From Malachius bipustulatus (lineage: Eukaryota; Arthropoda; Insecta; Coleoptera; Melyridae): DNA of 64,000 bases. Both the position numbers and the translations under genes were made by a program. Positions 33,060 to 43,830 of this stretch are shown here, piece by piece. The stretch covers positions 20,096,268 to 20,160,267 of the forward strand of contig OU342639.1 of assembly GCA_910589415.1 (NCBI GenBank), given 5' to 3'. Every line of letters begins with the position of its first letter. The first letter of the stretch is position 1. The notes beneath the pieces were generated by a model. That model was not told the DNA's origin and made no database searches. It worked only from the letters and a program-made list of their open reading frames with translations.

Positions 33060-33800
33060 ACTGATCGACAGGACTATTATTGATTGCATCCACGGGTACT
33101 AAAAAGGCAAACCTGTTGGCGGGAGCATTTTCTTCATACTCTTCCGTCGATTTTCTGGGAATAAGAACCCTGCCAATGATGATGCCGTTGGTAGAATCCA
33201 AAATGCCAGATTAGTTGTCCGACAGCGTACCAGAAAGCGCATTATGTTAGCCTTGGACCTAAAACAAAGCTTCTGGTCCCGATGATGTACCTGTTATCGT
33301 ACTCAAGATATGCGCCACTGAGCTGTCACCTGTTTTCTGTCGATTTTTCAACATGAATTCAACATGGGACACTCTCTTCCTATCATCATCTCTTCGTTTA
33401 CTTGGCGTGAGCATCGGAGCGAACACGTCTTGGCATGACCATGTTGCAGGTCTGGCGAAGAGTTCTTCTCAAAAACTTGGAATAGGTACTCTTCCTCACA
33501 AAGAAATTTTATACACCTGAACAGCTTCTCCTCTTATACAAGGCTCAAATACGACCATATTTGGAGTACTGTTCATATGTTTGAAGCTCGGCTCCTACAC
33601 ATACACTGAATTTACTGGACTCCGTCCACAAAAAAAGCCATCCACCTGATCGGGGACCCGGCTTTGACTAAAAATTTAGATAGTCTTGAACACCGAAGAA
33701 AGGTAGCGGACCTGAGCCTTTGTTACAGATCTAGAATGAGGGCTAGAACGAATACTGTTTATGGCACGATTTACAATCATTACAAACCGAACAGATGCTC
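33060..33800 (+). pseudogene. Jockey/CR1-like LINE ORF2 relic, RT core deleted
   Basis: Near 33230-33345 the frame gives KQASGPDDVPVIVLKICATE, the NKASGPDxxP start of the reverse transcriptase. It then jumps, with no palm motifs between, to LLGVSIGANTSWHDHVAGLA (about 33397-33460). It continues with LLLLYKAQIRPYLEYCSYV and HKKAIHLIGDPALTKNL, ending about 33790. These last parts are the conserved C-terminal region of LINE ORF2. A Trp codon reads TGA in SYV*SSAP. The 5' part matches, at DNA level, the minus-strand LINE at 55072-55990, so both copies belong to one family. Confidence 0.8.
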
Positions 33801-33825
33801 ATGTAAAAAATAAGAACTCTGAATA

Positions 33826-33941
33826 GTGCAAAATAATTTTAAATAATGGCCATTCTGATCCTGTACTTAAAAAAAAAATTTTTGAAAAAACCCATCGTTT
33901 GGTCCACAGAGACCGCTTCGAATGAGCTGTAACACTCTATA
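33826..33941. repeat. Half of the 47874-type repeat
   Basis: GTGCAAAATAATTTTAAATA ... CATCGTTTGGTCCACAGAGA ... CGCTTCGAATGAGCTG matches 48050-48176 with substitutions. It directly follows the LINE relic. Confidence 0.65.
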
Positions 33942-36229
33942 TATTTTTAATTTCCTAAAACTACTGAGAAATACAAATACCTTAATGTACTGTACTTATG
34001 TACTGTATGGGTCGTTGATCTCCAATTTATTGGTCCTCCTGAATTGATGTTTGAAGCACCGTGTAAGATTGCTATATGACTATTTTGAATGTTGTTTTCA
34101 CCAAAAGATTTTCATATGAGTCTTGCTCAACTTTTTGGGACATTTTCAATCACAAAGCAGTGTTGCTACGTTTTGCAATGTGCTGATTTTCTTCTTTTTT
34201 TTCTCAAAATAGCGAGTCCTAAGTATATTACATTAGCTCATACGAAAACATTTCAAAAGACGAATTCAACGACATGTCACAACATAGGAATGAATTCATT
34301 TGTTTTAATTCAATTCGTGTTTTTTTTTTTTGAAAAATGCGTCATACGGTAAATTTTTTTATTATCCATTTTAGGAACAAAAAGGGATTCTTCATAAAAA
34401 GTTTTGCTTGATCTGAAACCAAAAGTGAAATAGTCAGACATCAAATTTTTGTAGTCGTATACGAGTTTTGTCCAAAAACATGAATCTTGTCAAAGAGTAA
34501 AGTGCCTTTATTTTCGACAAAATCAAAAATTGTTACTTAGAAAAGTTGATCAGGATTGCAAACAACATTCAAATATGCAACAACATGCAGTTGCATAACC
34601 AACAAAACACAGCATAAAAACTATTGATATGCAACTGTATTTGAAGTTGAAAAGGTAAGAAGATAATATATCCCAGGAGAACTACACTTAGCGTAGGTAT
34701 AGGTAGGTACCTACACCGGTGATTTAGTTAGTTGTGTCATCGTTTATTGTTTAAATCAGGTTAATCGCATTTCACTTTTTTCTTCGATAATAGAAATTAA
34801 ATTAGTTTTAATAGCCTTTGCAAATTGGAAACAGGCGGTAAACCTGTCGGCTGTTCCAAGCTTCGGCAGTGGAATTCGCAATCATTATAGAGTCTGTAAA
34901 GTAGTGAATTTGCGTACAGTAGTGCTGAAAAATATGTTCTTGTCGCATTTGTATTTGTATTAGAGGACGTCGCGAAAACAATTAGTTTCCCCGACGAATA
35001 GCAATGAACCAGATACCTCACTCCATGATCATTCCAACGAGACTCTAATTTGGACCAGCTATGAAACAGCCAGCCACCTAACATCTTCCCTTTCACTTAT
35101 AATCCGCAAAGTTTTGAGTGTGATGTAAACACTTGTGTTCCCACCACTCAACCAGTGCTTTAAGAATTCCACTTTCCAAGTATACGATCAATAAAAAAAC
35201 TCGTGTTCTGTTGATAATACTTCCTCCTTAATTGCATATCTAATTTCTGTAACGTCATCCATTTATGTTTGTTTTTTTTTTTTTTGACGGAAGGCTTTTT
35301 AAATTCATGGGACGAATTTATATATACGACTTCCGGAATGTAAAACAAGCACAAAACGGACCCGGAATGACAACAGAATGGCATCTTTTAATTAATTTCG
35401 GGGGTGTTTTCATGGGGGATCGAATATCAATGGTTCTCGTATACTCGTAAATACAGGCTTTCTAATCAAGGAAACGCCCATGTCGATAAGTCGATAACGT
35501 TCCTTCGTTCAGAACTATATGGAGGCCTGGCCCTGCTATCTTAATTGGGTAATTTAATTCCTTCCTGGCACAAACATAAACACTTTATTGTGTAGGTAGA
35601 TATACTGCTGCTAGCCCAACCCGGAATCACAGAGCCGACAAAGTACCTACCTATTCATTTCACTCCACCTAATTTATTTTATTAAAGTTACTTTATTTTT
35701 TATCGATTGGAAGTTGAGCACTTTTATTTGGTTGTTGCCCTTTTTAAATCTAGATCTTGATATGCAAAACAGGCGAGACTCCAGTAACTTTTTTTTACCG
35801 GAACACTCGTTTATATTATAGAATTTCTAGAAGAGCAATGGCCCAATGGCCAGCCTAATTACTACTTTTTAAACCATCGATATAAGTTATTATAAAAGCA
35901 CCGATGGTACCTATACTATACGTATAATATCCTATACGCTATGGTAAAAGGTTATTTTGCTACGTAAGTAGATAAGTAGGGATAAGAAAGTCTGGAAATT
36001 ATCATTTGGGACCGGACCGAATTAAATATAAGTATCAAATAAATATACATGAAATACAAAAAATAATTGAAACACAATCAGCTAGTCATGTTCCTCTTGT
36101 CAAAATGTAGAAATACTGCATATTTATTACCTTTGTCAGCGCTGACTTATAACACTACAATTCATATTATTTATTGTATTTAACCTGAACTTGTAGGTAT
36201 CTGACCTGATATAAGTTTATCGAATAACA
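33942..36229. other. No gene recognised
   Basis: AT-rich, with poly-T runs at about 34319-34330 and 35272-35285. A 99-codon minus frame at 34797-35096 is unassigned; it could be an unrecognised exon, but no splice pair stands out. Confidence 0.4.
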
Positions 36230-38466
36230 CAGCAGGACCGGTATTTCGTAAACAGACCGGGGAACTCTATTTTTTTTATTTTTTCAGGTGATGGAGTCGG
36301 ATCTTCCCTATCTTTGACATGTGTCTTAGGTTGGGTCGGGGTGGGGGGTAGGTGGGGCACGCTTTTAAAATTTACTGAAAATGAATTTTATCGGAAAAAC
36401 GGGTATATTTGAGCCGGATTTGATCTGACAAAAAAACTATGGTATCGAAAATTGAAGAGCTTGACTAAACACGGAAGTTCGTTTCGACCTGAATCCTTTA
36501 GCTCAACTAGTTCGCGAAATATTGCGATATTAAGGGTGCAAAAATGAATCAAAATTTAACTGACTTTTGCTCGTCAGGTGGTGGAGTTAGGGCGTCAATT
36601 TTTTGCGAGAGGAAGGGTGCCACCGAGTACTTTGACGGGCCGGAGGGAGGGGGTGGTGGGTCAATTAGGAGGGGAGATATGGGGGGTGAGAAGAAAAATA
36701 CGGAAACGCTCGTAAAAAGTTTATTTATTGACCTACAAAGACGAGGCACCACTCATTTTCTTCGTTTTTTATTTACTACCCGGTAGTAATGGCAAAAAAA
36801 TTATATATATATTTTATTTAATTTTTTTTTATTTATTTATATAATTATTTTCGTAAATGCGCGCTTCGCGCGCAATTTAAAAAAAAGTCTTTTTTTTCTC
36901 GCGTTTTTAAGGGTGAAGGAAGGGAGTGGGGAAAATTTTTTTTTCACCACTGAACGGATTTTTTTTTAATCTTTAATTTGAGCCCCACTTGAACCCGATC
37001 CGACTATAAATAAGGGCACAACGAACCGGCAAAGTCTAGGCTTTATTGCGGGCAAACGGAGAGGGGTTGGGGGTTCTTGTTAGGCTCATTGGAAAGAAAA
37101 AACATTTATTTATCTATTTATTTATTTGTTTTTTTTTTCGTGCGTATCTTGCTCGCGCGCGCGAGTTATACATGAAGATTTCTCTTTAAACCGAGCGAGA
37201 AAGATACCCGAGCAGCCGTGGGCGGAGCTTACGCTCTCCGCTTGTCTATACTCCGGGCATAGTCACGATCGGCCGGGAACGCGCGCTCGGAATTTATTTT
37301 CGAATGCTTGTTCGCTCGTACATCGCTCAATTATGGATCGATTTTGAAAATTCTTGCTTGCTTTTGATCGCTGAACGATCGGGAATGAAAAAACACATCG
37401 AGTTACTGTTTTTTCATCTGCTGGCGGGTCGATTTTTCTTACATTTGGGCCGTTGTTGGCCTTGATTTTCATTCTCAGTCGCGCTCTCTTATCTTGCTAG
37501 CCTTCTATTGTTTTCCCGGGATGACGCGCCGGGTTCACGAAAACAACAGGTACACAATAGAAAGAGGCGCTACACAAAAGACTGCATCTCTTTGTCAAGC
37601 GAGTGCAGCACATGGCTGCTTCAGGTAAGAAAATTATTTCGAGAATGGATGAAAGAGTGTTTTCCAACTTTCTCTAAGACTTTGCCGGTTCGTTGTGCTC
37701 TTATTTTTGGTCGGATCGGATTCAAGTGGGGCTCAAATTAAAGATAAAAAATATGCCGTTCAGTGGTGAGAAATAAAATTTCCCCACCCCCTTCCTTCAC
37801 CCCCAAAAAAGCGAGAAAAAAAATTACTTTTTTAATTGCGCGCCAAGCGCGCATTTGCGAAAATATATTTTTTTTTTATTTTTTTTTTTTTGCCATGACT
37901 ACCGGGTAGTAGATAAAAAAACGAAGAAAATGAGTAGTGCCTGGTCTCTGTAGGTCAATAAATAAACTTTTTACGAGCGTTTCCGTATTTTTCTTTTCAC
38001 CCCCATATCTCCCCTCCTAATTGGCCCACCACCCCCTTCCTCCCGCTCGTCAAAGTACTCAGTGGCACCCTTCCTCTCGCAAAAAATTGACGCCCTAACT
38101 CCACCACTTGCCGAGCAAAATTCAGTAAAATTTTTATTCATTTTTGCACCCTTAATATCGCAATATTTCGCGAACCAGTTGAGCTAAAGGGTTCAGGTCG
38201 GAACGAACTTCCGTGTTTAGTCAAGCTCTTCAATTTTCGATACCATAATTTTTTTGTCAGATCAAATCCGGCTCAGATATACCCGTTTTTCTGATAAAAT
38301 TCATTTTCAGTAAATTTTAAAAGCGTGCCCCCCCCCTCTCCACCCCACCCCGACCCAACCTAAGACACATGTCAAAAGACAGGGAAGGTCCGACTCCATC
38401 GACTGAAAAAAAAAAAATAGATTTCCCCGGTCTGTTTACGAGCTGTTTATTTTACCGGTCCTGCTG
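36230..38466. repeat. 2.2-kb foldback with GC-richer core
   Basis: The termini are CAGCAGGACCGG and CCGGTCCTGCTG. The arms of about 800 bp (36230-37043 and 37670-38466) mirror each other, including GGGTCGGGGTGGGG / CCCCACCCCGACCC and GCGCGCTTCGCGCGC-like short palindromes. Arm mismatches are scattered (older than the 4144 element). The core of about 600 bp (37044-37669) is not palindromic and is GC-richer. No clear target duplication was found. Confidence 0.85.
37521..37624 (+). CDS. Candidate first exon in foldback core (speculative)
   Basis: ATG at 37521 opens MTRRVHENNRYTIERGATQK and stays open to a donor-like TTCAG|GTAAGA at 37624/37625; unspliced, it stops at once (AGG TAA). It sits in the unique GC-rich core, which could be the retained promoter and first exon of the autonomous parent. 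No acceptor or homology supports it. Confidence 0.2.
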
Positions 38467-38869
38467 GGTTAAATAAAGAAATAATATTTATTTATCTATT
38501 TACTATTTTATAATTATTCATAAATAAATAAGTTGTAGTTTTAATTTCTTTGAATAATAAATGTGTTTAAAATGTATGTCCTCATTTCGTAGAATCTCTG
38601 CGCAATCAATTTTTTAAAAGATAGTAGGTATATAGGGTATCTATTTTCGAGGCTAACGTACTGGCCTCGAAAGGCATGGGTACCTCGTTTATCTTTAGAG
38701 TTACTCTTTGCAGTTTTCCAGTCAGAAAAATATTCCAAACTTTCTAGATGTATCGTCAAATATAAAAATCGAGATTTTTTTTCATTATTTCATACCTCGC
38801 TTCTATGATAGATATGAGATGAAAGCTATCTCTCTGGCAGAAGTCCGTTTGTTGAACTTACTGGCTGCA
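38467..38869. other. No gene recognised
   Basis: AT-rich spacer between the foldback and LINE debris. Confidence 0.35.
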
Positions 38870-39345
38870 GGTATGACGTATTTCCTGTTTCTTCTGGTAT
38901 TCCCCAAGATCATGGATCAATCGCTTTTCAACATCTTTATAAACGTTGTTTCTAATAATATTATCGGTGGTAATGTCTGATCTATCCCGATGACCTAAAA
39001 ATTTACACTGTCATTAAGTCTGGTGATGACACAAAGATGCTTCAGAAATGCCTGGATCGTTTCATTGAATGGTGTGAAAAGAATCTTCTGAGTATGAACA
39101 TTTTGCAAATGCTCTGTCGTGTATTGTGTTATTCCAGTAGTAAATGTCCTGCCTTATACCAATATACGCTTTCTGATGTCACCTTGGATCTAGTTGCTTC
39201 CAGTTCTTCCACTTCGCCGCTTCCAGCAGGCTGCTCGGATTCGTTATTCGAATGTCTTAAATGTTGTCCCTGTTTAAGGTAGGTATTGATTAGATCTCGC
39301 CTAGAGTATGCTTCTGTGATATGTAAAGCAAAATTTTCTTAAATA
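38870..39345 (+). pseudogene. LINE reverse-transcriptase palm/thumb relic
   Basis: Frames around 38890-39000 give FNIFINVVSNNIIGG, followed near 38978-39000 by LIYPDDLKIYT. This is the catalytic YADD box with A changed to P. The next frame gives TKMLQKCLDRFIEWCEKNLL (39028-39092), the post-palm helix. Then come RVLCYSSSKCPALYQYTLSD and, near 39285-39315, RSRLEYAS. This order is standard for CR1/Jockey-group ORF2. Frameshifts and a stop (39283) show it is dead. Confidence 0.8.
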
Positions 39346-39494
39346 TTTAAAAGCTTTCGTTTTGACTTGGAGTATCCACCAAGAGGCTTCCCAAAGAAGC
39401 TGCTTATATAGTCGTCACACAGCTTCCTTTCTTCTTTTTTAATTCGCACTTTTTCATTATATCATTGTAGTATATAATAATATAGCATATCTGA

Positions 39495-39745
39495 GGGCAT
39501 GGAAATGGGGGTGCGCACTGAGGGATGGCTTTTGAATCTCTCCAAGGTCTTCGACAGTGTGTACCACGAGTACCTCCTTCGGAAACTGAAGAATGTCGGA
39601 GTTCGTGGATTGCCCCTTTCTTGGTTTACCAGCTACCTACAGGGAAGAACACAGGTGGTTCACATTCCTTTGAAAAGAGCAGGGACAATAAACTAAAACT
39701 CAACTTAGATAAAACTGATTATTACACTCATTATGAATACAAAAA
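39495..39745 (+). pseudogene. LINE RT fingers fragment with internal deletion
   Basis: The frame reads LLNLSKVFDSVYHEYLLRKL, then LPLSWFTSYLQGRTQVVHI. This is RT motif A (normally LSKAFDSV, with its catalytic Asp) and the following helix. It then passes straight to KLKLNLDKTDYYT, a segment that normally lies after the YADD box, so the palm centre was deleted. It lies 3' of a fragment containing later domains, so it is not collinear with 38870-39345. Confidence 0.8.
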
Positions 39746-41101
39746 AAAATATTAAAAAATTACGAATACCTACTGTGACTATTTTACACTATTTTTCTGA
39801 AAAAATTTCTGGAGAGGAACCTCCCTTCAACCTGATCCCACGGAGGCTGTCCCCCTTAAGTGATCATAAAACTTTTTGTAACCTTAGTTAAATGCGCCTT
39901 AGTTAATAATGAAGGCCCCAAAATCTGTCCCGCTTATGGAGCCTCCACTTAACTGGATCTGCCACTAAAAGAGGGGCGGGTGGGGGTTGACGACTATTAA
40001 GTCCCCACACCCGGACTAATACTGTTTCGCCCGCTCTGCCCAAGGCAAGTATGATTTAACTCAAGAGAAGATTACATTATTGTTCCGAAGAAAATATAGA
40101 GGAAATGTTCCAAAAAAAATTGTAATCAATTTTTGATTTAATAAATATGGTCTTTCAAGTAAAAGCTACGTCACCAATATCTTCATTTTATTAAGATTTT
40201 TTGTTGAATATTATTTTGAAATTTAAAAATGGAATACAAAAAAAGTGTCTCTCACCCTCTTTCTCTCCACTCCCCTCGCTTCAATACACTTGACTGCACT
40301 AATTACGCTATGTTGAACAAAATTTTAGTAGTAATTAATGATACAAAATAAATTGTCATCGCTTAATTATATCCCCATTTAGGGCGATTAATTAAATTGG
40401 TAAATATTCTTGCAAAGGTAGCACAGCTTGGGCTGTATCTCCCTCACAAAACATTGTAGAGAAAAATTATATCTAGCTTTTCATCATTTTTTAAAGTTTT
40501 TTTATTGACCATGCTCGAGATAATTTACAATATCATAGACTCTTTGTATATCTAATAAGGAGGTGCTTGAATCTATGAGATTTAAAAGGGAGCCACTCAA
40601 TATAATAAAGCAACCATGTCTGATGTTCGGTAGGTAGTTAATAATCAAGGGAAGAATCAAAGGAAAGTGTAGCTTTGATGTCAGACAATATTCATAACTG
40701 AGAAATACACCAACGCGATTGGACTGGTACCAGTATTCATAATTTGATATTATACAAGTCTAGACCGCAATAAGCATGACAAAAGTGTCCTCAACTTTCA
40801 TTTAATGAAGTCGGAATCTGAAATAGAAGAAATTGCACATAATATTCCTGGTAAAGTATTCCCCTGCCTACCTTGAACTTTTTGTTAAATTCAAGTAGGT
40901 ATGACTGATTTACGAACGTTCCCATAGAGATTCTGAGGACTTTGAAAATTATTAAACTTCTAATTTTGCTGTTAATCTATACTTTGATGATATACATTTT
41001 TCAGTTAATATTTATAAAAACTTTCATTACGATCCCTATACAGTTTTCCGAATAGATGATGTTTACACTCTCTTTTTTAACGAATAAGTACTGTCCAATT
41101 T
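39746..41101. other. No gene recognised
   Basis: Mixed-composition spacer. A GC-richer patch lies at 39940-40050. No supported gene. Confidence 0.4.
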
Positions 41102-41477
41102 TTATTAGAAGGCGAGAGATTAGGCGTAAACTGCGCATTTTGACAGCTTTAACTGATGTTCCACCTTATCAGACTGGAAATTACATCACTGATGCGCATC
41201 GCACATCGCACATAATACCAAATATTTCAAATGATAAGTACGTAAGTATATGTATGATAAATATGATACCGAGTTAACCAGCCTCACCACTAAGCTTAAA
41301 ATCGTTCAATGAACGGCGGATATACTCTTATTATCCGCCTTATCTGATTGGTTGTTTTTTTAATGAGGACACCGACTAACATTGCTGATATTGGACAACA
41401 AATATTTACGGATTCTGAGATACTAAAACATATCTGCGCACTAATCAATTCTCGCCAAACTCTCGCCTTCCCATAAA
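41102..41477. mobile_element. TTATAGGAAGG-family MITE
   Basis: The ends are TTATTAGAAGGCGAGAG and CTCTCGCCTTCCCATAA. The right part (GTTGTTTTTTTAATGAGGAC, CACCGACTAACATTG, then CTGCGCACTAATCAATTCTC) is the reverse complement of the left part of the MITE at 13294. No coding capacity. Confidence 0.8.
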
Positions 41478-41989
41478 ATTTATACTGTATACAATGTGCC
41501 CATAAGAATGAACAGCGTGGGGATCTCGGAAACAGTGAGAGATACCTACAGGTTGGGTTAAATTAGCAAAAAGTTGGGCCATTTAGGGTTCAATGATATT
41601 CCGTTGAGAAAACCAGAAAATTACACTCAAATCCGGAGATATTCTAAAAAAATCGAAATCGTAAGATTTCGTATTTTTTTTTCCTAAAATTATTTGGAAA
41701 AATACGATGGGCACTTTCTCATTGCAATTTTTTTTTTGCTCTACAAGGTGGCGTTTACAAAATTTCAGACCAACCAAATTTCAGAAAAAAATTTGTCTCT
41801 TAAAAATTTCACTGAAACTCAATACTTTTCCACTAAAGAAATAAATTAAGCGGACTTACATAAATTATAAATTGTGATTTTACATACCTACATGTTTATA
41901 AAAATATGTAAATATGTAAAATATTTATAAAAATAAATATTAAATAACACAAAAAAAGATAATTAACAATAAACAAATCATATTTAACT

Positions 41990-42072
41990 AAATTAACAAT
42001 ATTTTGTTTAAGACAGTGCTCAAAATGGGCACCATTTTCTTGGATACATGCCCTTCGAGATGCCCTTATTTT
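41990..42072 (-). pseudogene. Transposase C-terminal scrap
   Basis: The minus strand reads RASRRACIQENGAHFEHCL. This resembles the RxxxCIExxGxHFEHL ending found in many insect DDE transposase ORFs. It stops being recognisable in both directions. Confidence 0.4.
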
Positions 42073-42604
42073 ATTTCTTTAGTGGAAAAGTATTGAGTTT
42101 CCGGGAAATTTTTAAGATACAAATTTCTTTTCAATTGAACTGGCCCTCCAAAGTGTGAGTTTAAAGATAAAAAAAATATATTAGGAAAAAGTACTGGAAA
42201 AAAACAACTTTTAAGGGTAGTATGATTCACACCCTCGCAGAGAACAAGGGTGCATAAAATTATGTAATTATGGAGGCTCCTGTCCTGGTACCTAGTAGTG
42301 TTCGAATACACTACTTTTACATTACACATTTCTTTTATTTCAAGTCATTTCAGAAAAAAGTCGATAAATGTGAGTTTTTTACCCTACTTTAAGGGGATGT
42401 TACTTCTTAGGGGAGACTTTAAGATTTTTTTTATGACGAACCTCCTTAAAATTTAGCAAGGAATCTCCAGTTGAATTTTATGCACTGATTAATGAAACAC
42501 CCTGTATAGTGGCGTCTATGAGTCGGAAAAAACCCGAGATTTCCTAATTTTTAGACGCAACGAAACAATTTTACCTCCCCCCCTGTTTTCGAGGGTGCTG
42601 AACA

Positions 42605-42708
42605 CAATGGCGTAGGGAAAATAATTTATTTTTCAGGTCCCATATCATTGGTTCACTTTGATAAAGTTCGAGAAACTGGAAAACTCTTTCGTCATTCCAG
42701 GTTGTCAT
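42605..42708 (-). CDS. MADF-domain exon, N-terminal half
   Basis: ATG at 42708 follows ACAACAACA. It opens MTTWNDERVFQFLELYQSEP and MIWDLKNK, the first half of a MADF (Myb/SANT-like) DNA-binding domain: W, FLELY, EP.IWD, K. MADF proteins are the usual partner ORF of PIF/Harbinger transposons and also occur as host regulators. Similarity fades after KNK (about 42625), and the second half and any transposase are missing. I read it as a decayed transposon accessory gene. Confidence 0.6.
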
Positions 42709-43040
42709 TGTTGTTGTATTTATTTTAATTTCAGTTATTACCGTAAATACACCGCACTGTGCAGTGAATAGTCGAGCGTAAATGACAAGATCGAACGGGC
42801 CAACGTGTGGGCAGCGCAAATAGAGCGAATTTGACAATAGCCGAATCTATTTGAATTCGTGCATTTGCCGACAGCGAGGCGAACGTAGACAAACTTCGCT
42901 CAGTTGGCCGAATGTTTGGGCAATCGAGACGAACTTACCGTCCACACGTTCGTGTTGGCACTGATTTGCCGGAGTTGGGCCAACGTGTGGAGCCGGCATT
43001 ACGGTTTCCGAGATCCCCATGCTGTTCATTCTTATCCTAT

Positions 43041-43562
43041 AAACTACAAAATATCGACTGCAAAAGATTCAGAACAGCTGTTGCAGATTCTTAAGCGTCT
43101 TCGAAAATACGACCATGTTTCAGGGAGGATTTGTGAACTGGGTTGGCTTAGGTTGGACGGTTTGTTTGCCTACCACATGGGTTGTTTGGTTTTTTCGGGT
43201 CCTCTCCACGTCGATACCTCCATATCTCAGAAAGAAATTTATGTTTACAGGGGAGATGCATGATCGCAGTATCAGGTATCCATGGTTCTTGAGCTTACCT
43301 AGATTTCGTTTGGCAGGTTCTCGGGTGTGCTTTTCATATAATGCAGTAAAAATTTATAATGAAATACCAATTGAATTGAAAACACGTACCATGGCTTACT
43401 TGCGAAAATACTATAAGTCATACTTACTGGATAGGCAGAGGGCGGCCTGCGTGCTGGCTGTGTGATCAGGTATTTGTGATCATCTTTGTTTTTTTTTTGC
43501 TTTTTTAAGATTGTTTGTTGTGCCTAGATTGGATTATGCTAGTTAAATAAAATAAATAAATA
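43041..43562 (+). pseudogene. LINE ORF2 C-terminus and 3' end
   Basis: An upstream frame gives LKRLRKYDHVSGRICELGWL and FAYHMGCLV. After a +1 shift near 43190 the frame gives PPYLRKKFMFTGEMHDRSIR, LPRFRLAGSRVCFSYNAVKI and YNEIPIELKTR, and stops at 43465. This is the conserved tail of CR1/Jockey-group ORF2 (LRKYDHV... LGWL ... P.YL...F ... HDRS.R ... SF...AV..YN.IP). A short 3' UTR ends in AATAAAATAAATAAATAT, the A-rich LINE tail. The copy is 5'-truncated exactly at the neighbouring transposon end. Confidence 0.85.
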
Positions 43563-43574
43563 TCTTATGGCTGT

Positions 43575-43830
43575 GGTAAAGCCGAAGTGTCAGAAGTTTT
43601 CAAGTAGCCTCAAGGGCCTCTGACGTAACTTAACGACTGCTGTGAAGCAGCCGGGACCCCCTTTTTAACGTACCTCCCGGAGCACGATCGATCGCAGAAC
43701 TTTTTTATTTACCACTATCAATTAAGTTTGGTCACCCATCCAAGTACTGACCAAACAAAGCCATGCTGCACTTTAGAGATCGTTTGACCGAAACTCTAAC
43801 AGTTTGGCTATTGTGACCATTATGCTAGTT
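43575..43830 (-). repeat. SINE-like repeat with 5S rRNA-type box
   Basis: On the minus strand, AGTACTTGGATGGGTGACC (43748-43730) equals the internal-control C-box region of eukaryotic 5S rRNA genes. GCAGCATGGC lies upstream of it, as in 5S RNA. Downstream is GGTCCCGGCTGCTTCACAGC. It is not a full 5S gene. A 5S-derived SINE (SINE3-type) or a degenerate 5S fragment would explain it. Confidence 0.45.

Larger units (their letters stand above)
41497..43040. mobile_element. DNA-transposon composite with CCCATAAGAATGAACAGC ends
   Basis: The left end (41500-41534) reads CCATAAGAATGAACAGCG then TGGGGATCTCGGAAAC. The right end (43007-43039) is its reverse complement with one or two changes. Inside lie a transposase C-terminal scrap (41990-42072, minus), a CACCCTGTATAG end (about 42500), a MADF-domain exon (minus) and CCAACGTGTGG motifs facing each other near 42934-42995. 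More than one element is probably merged. Confidence 0.55.

Noticed and set aside
36544..36786. Gly-rich frame and its opposite-strand Pro-rich frame
   Set aside because: They are due to G-rich low-complexity sequence in a foldback arm, mirrored near 38000.
42847..43263. Frames overlapping the composite's right end and LINE start
   Set aside because: They cross element boundaries and change family mid-frame; only the LINE part from 43041 is meaningful.
43730..43752. Functional 5S rRNA gene
   Set aside because: Only the C-box-like segment and a short upstream match are present; the rest of the 5S sequence is absent.
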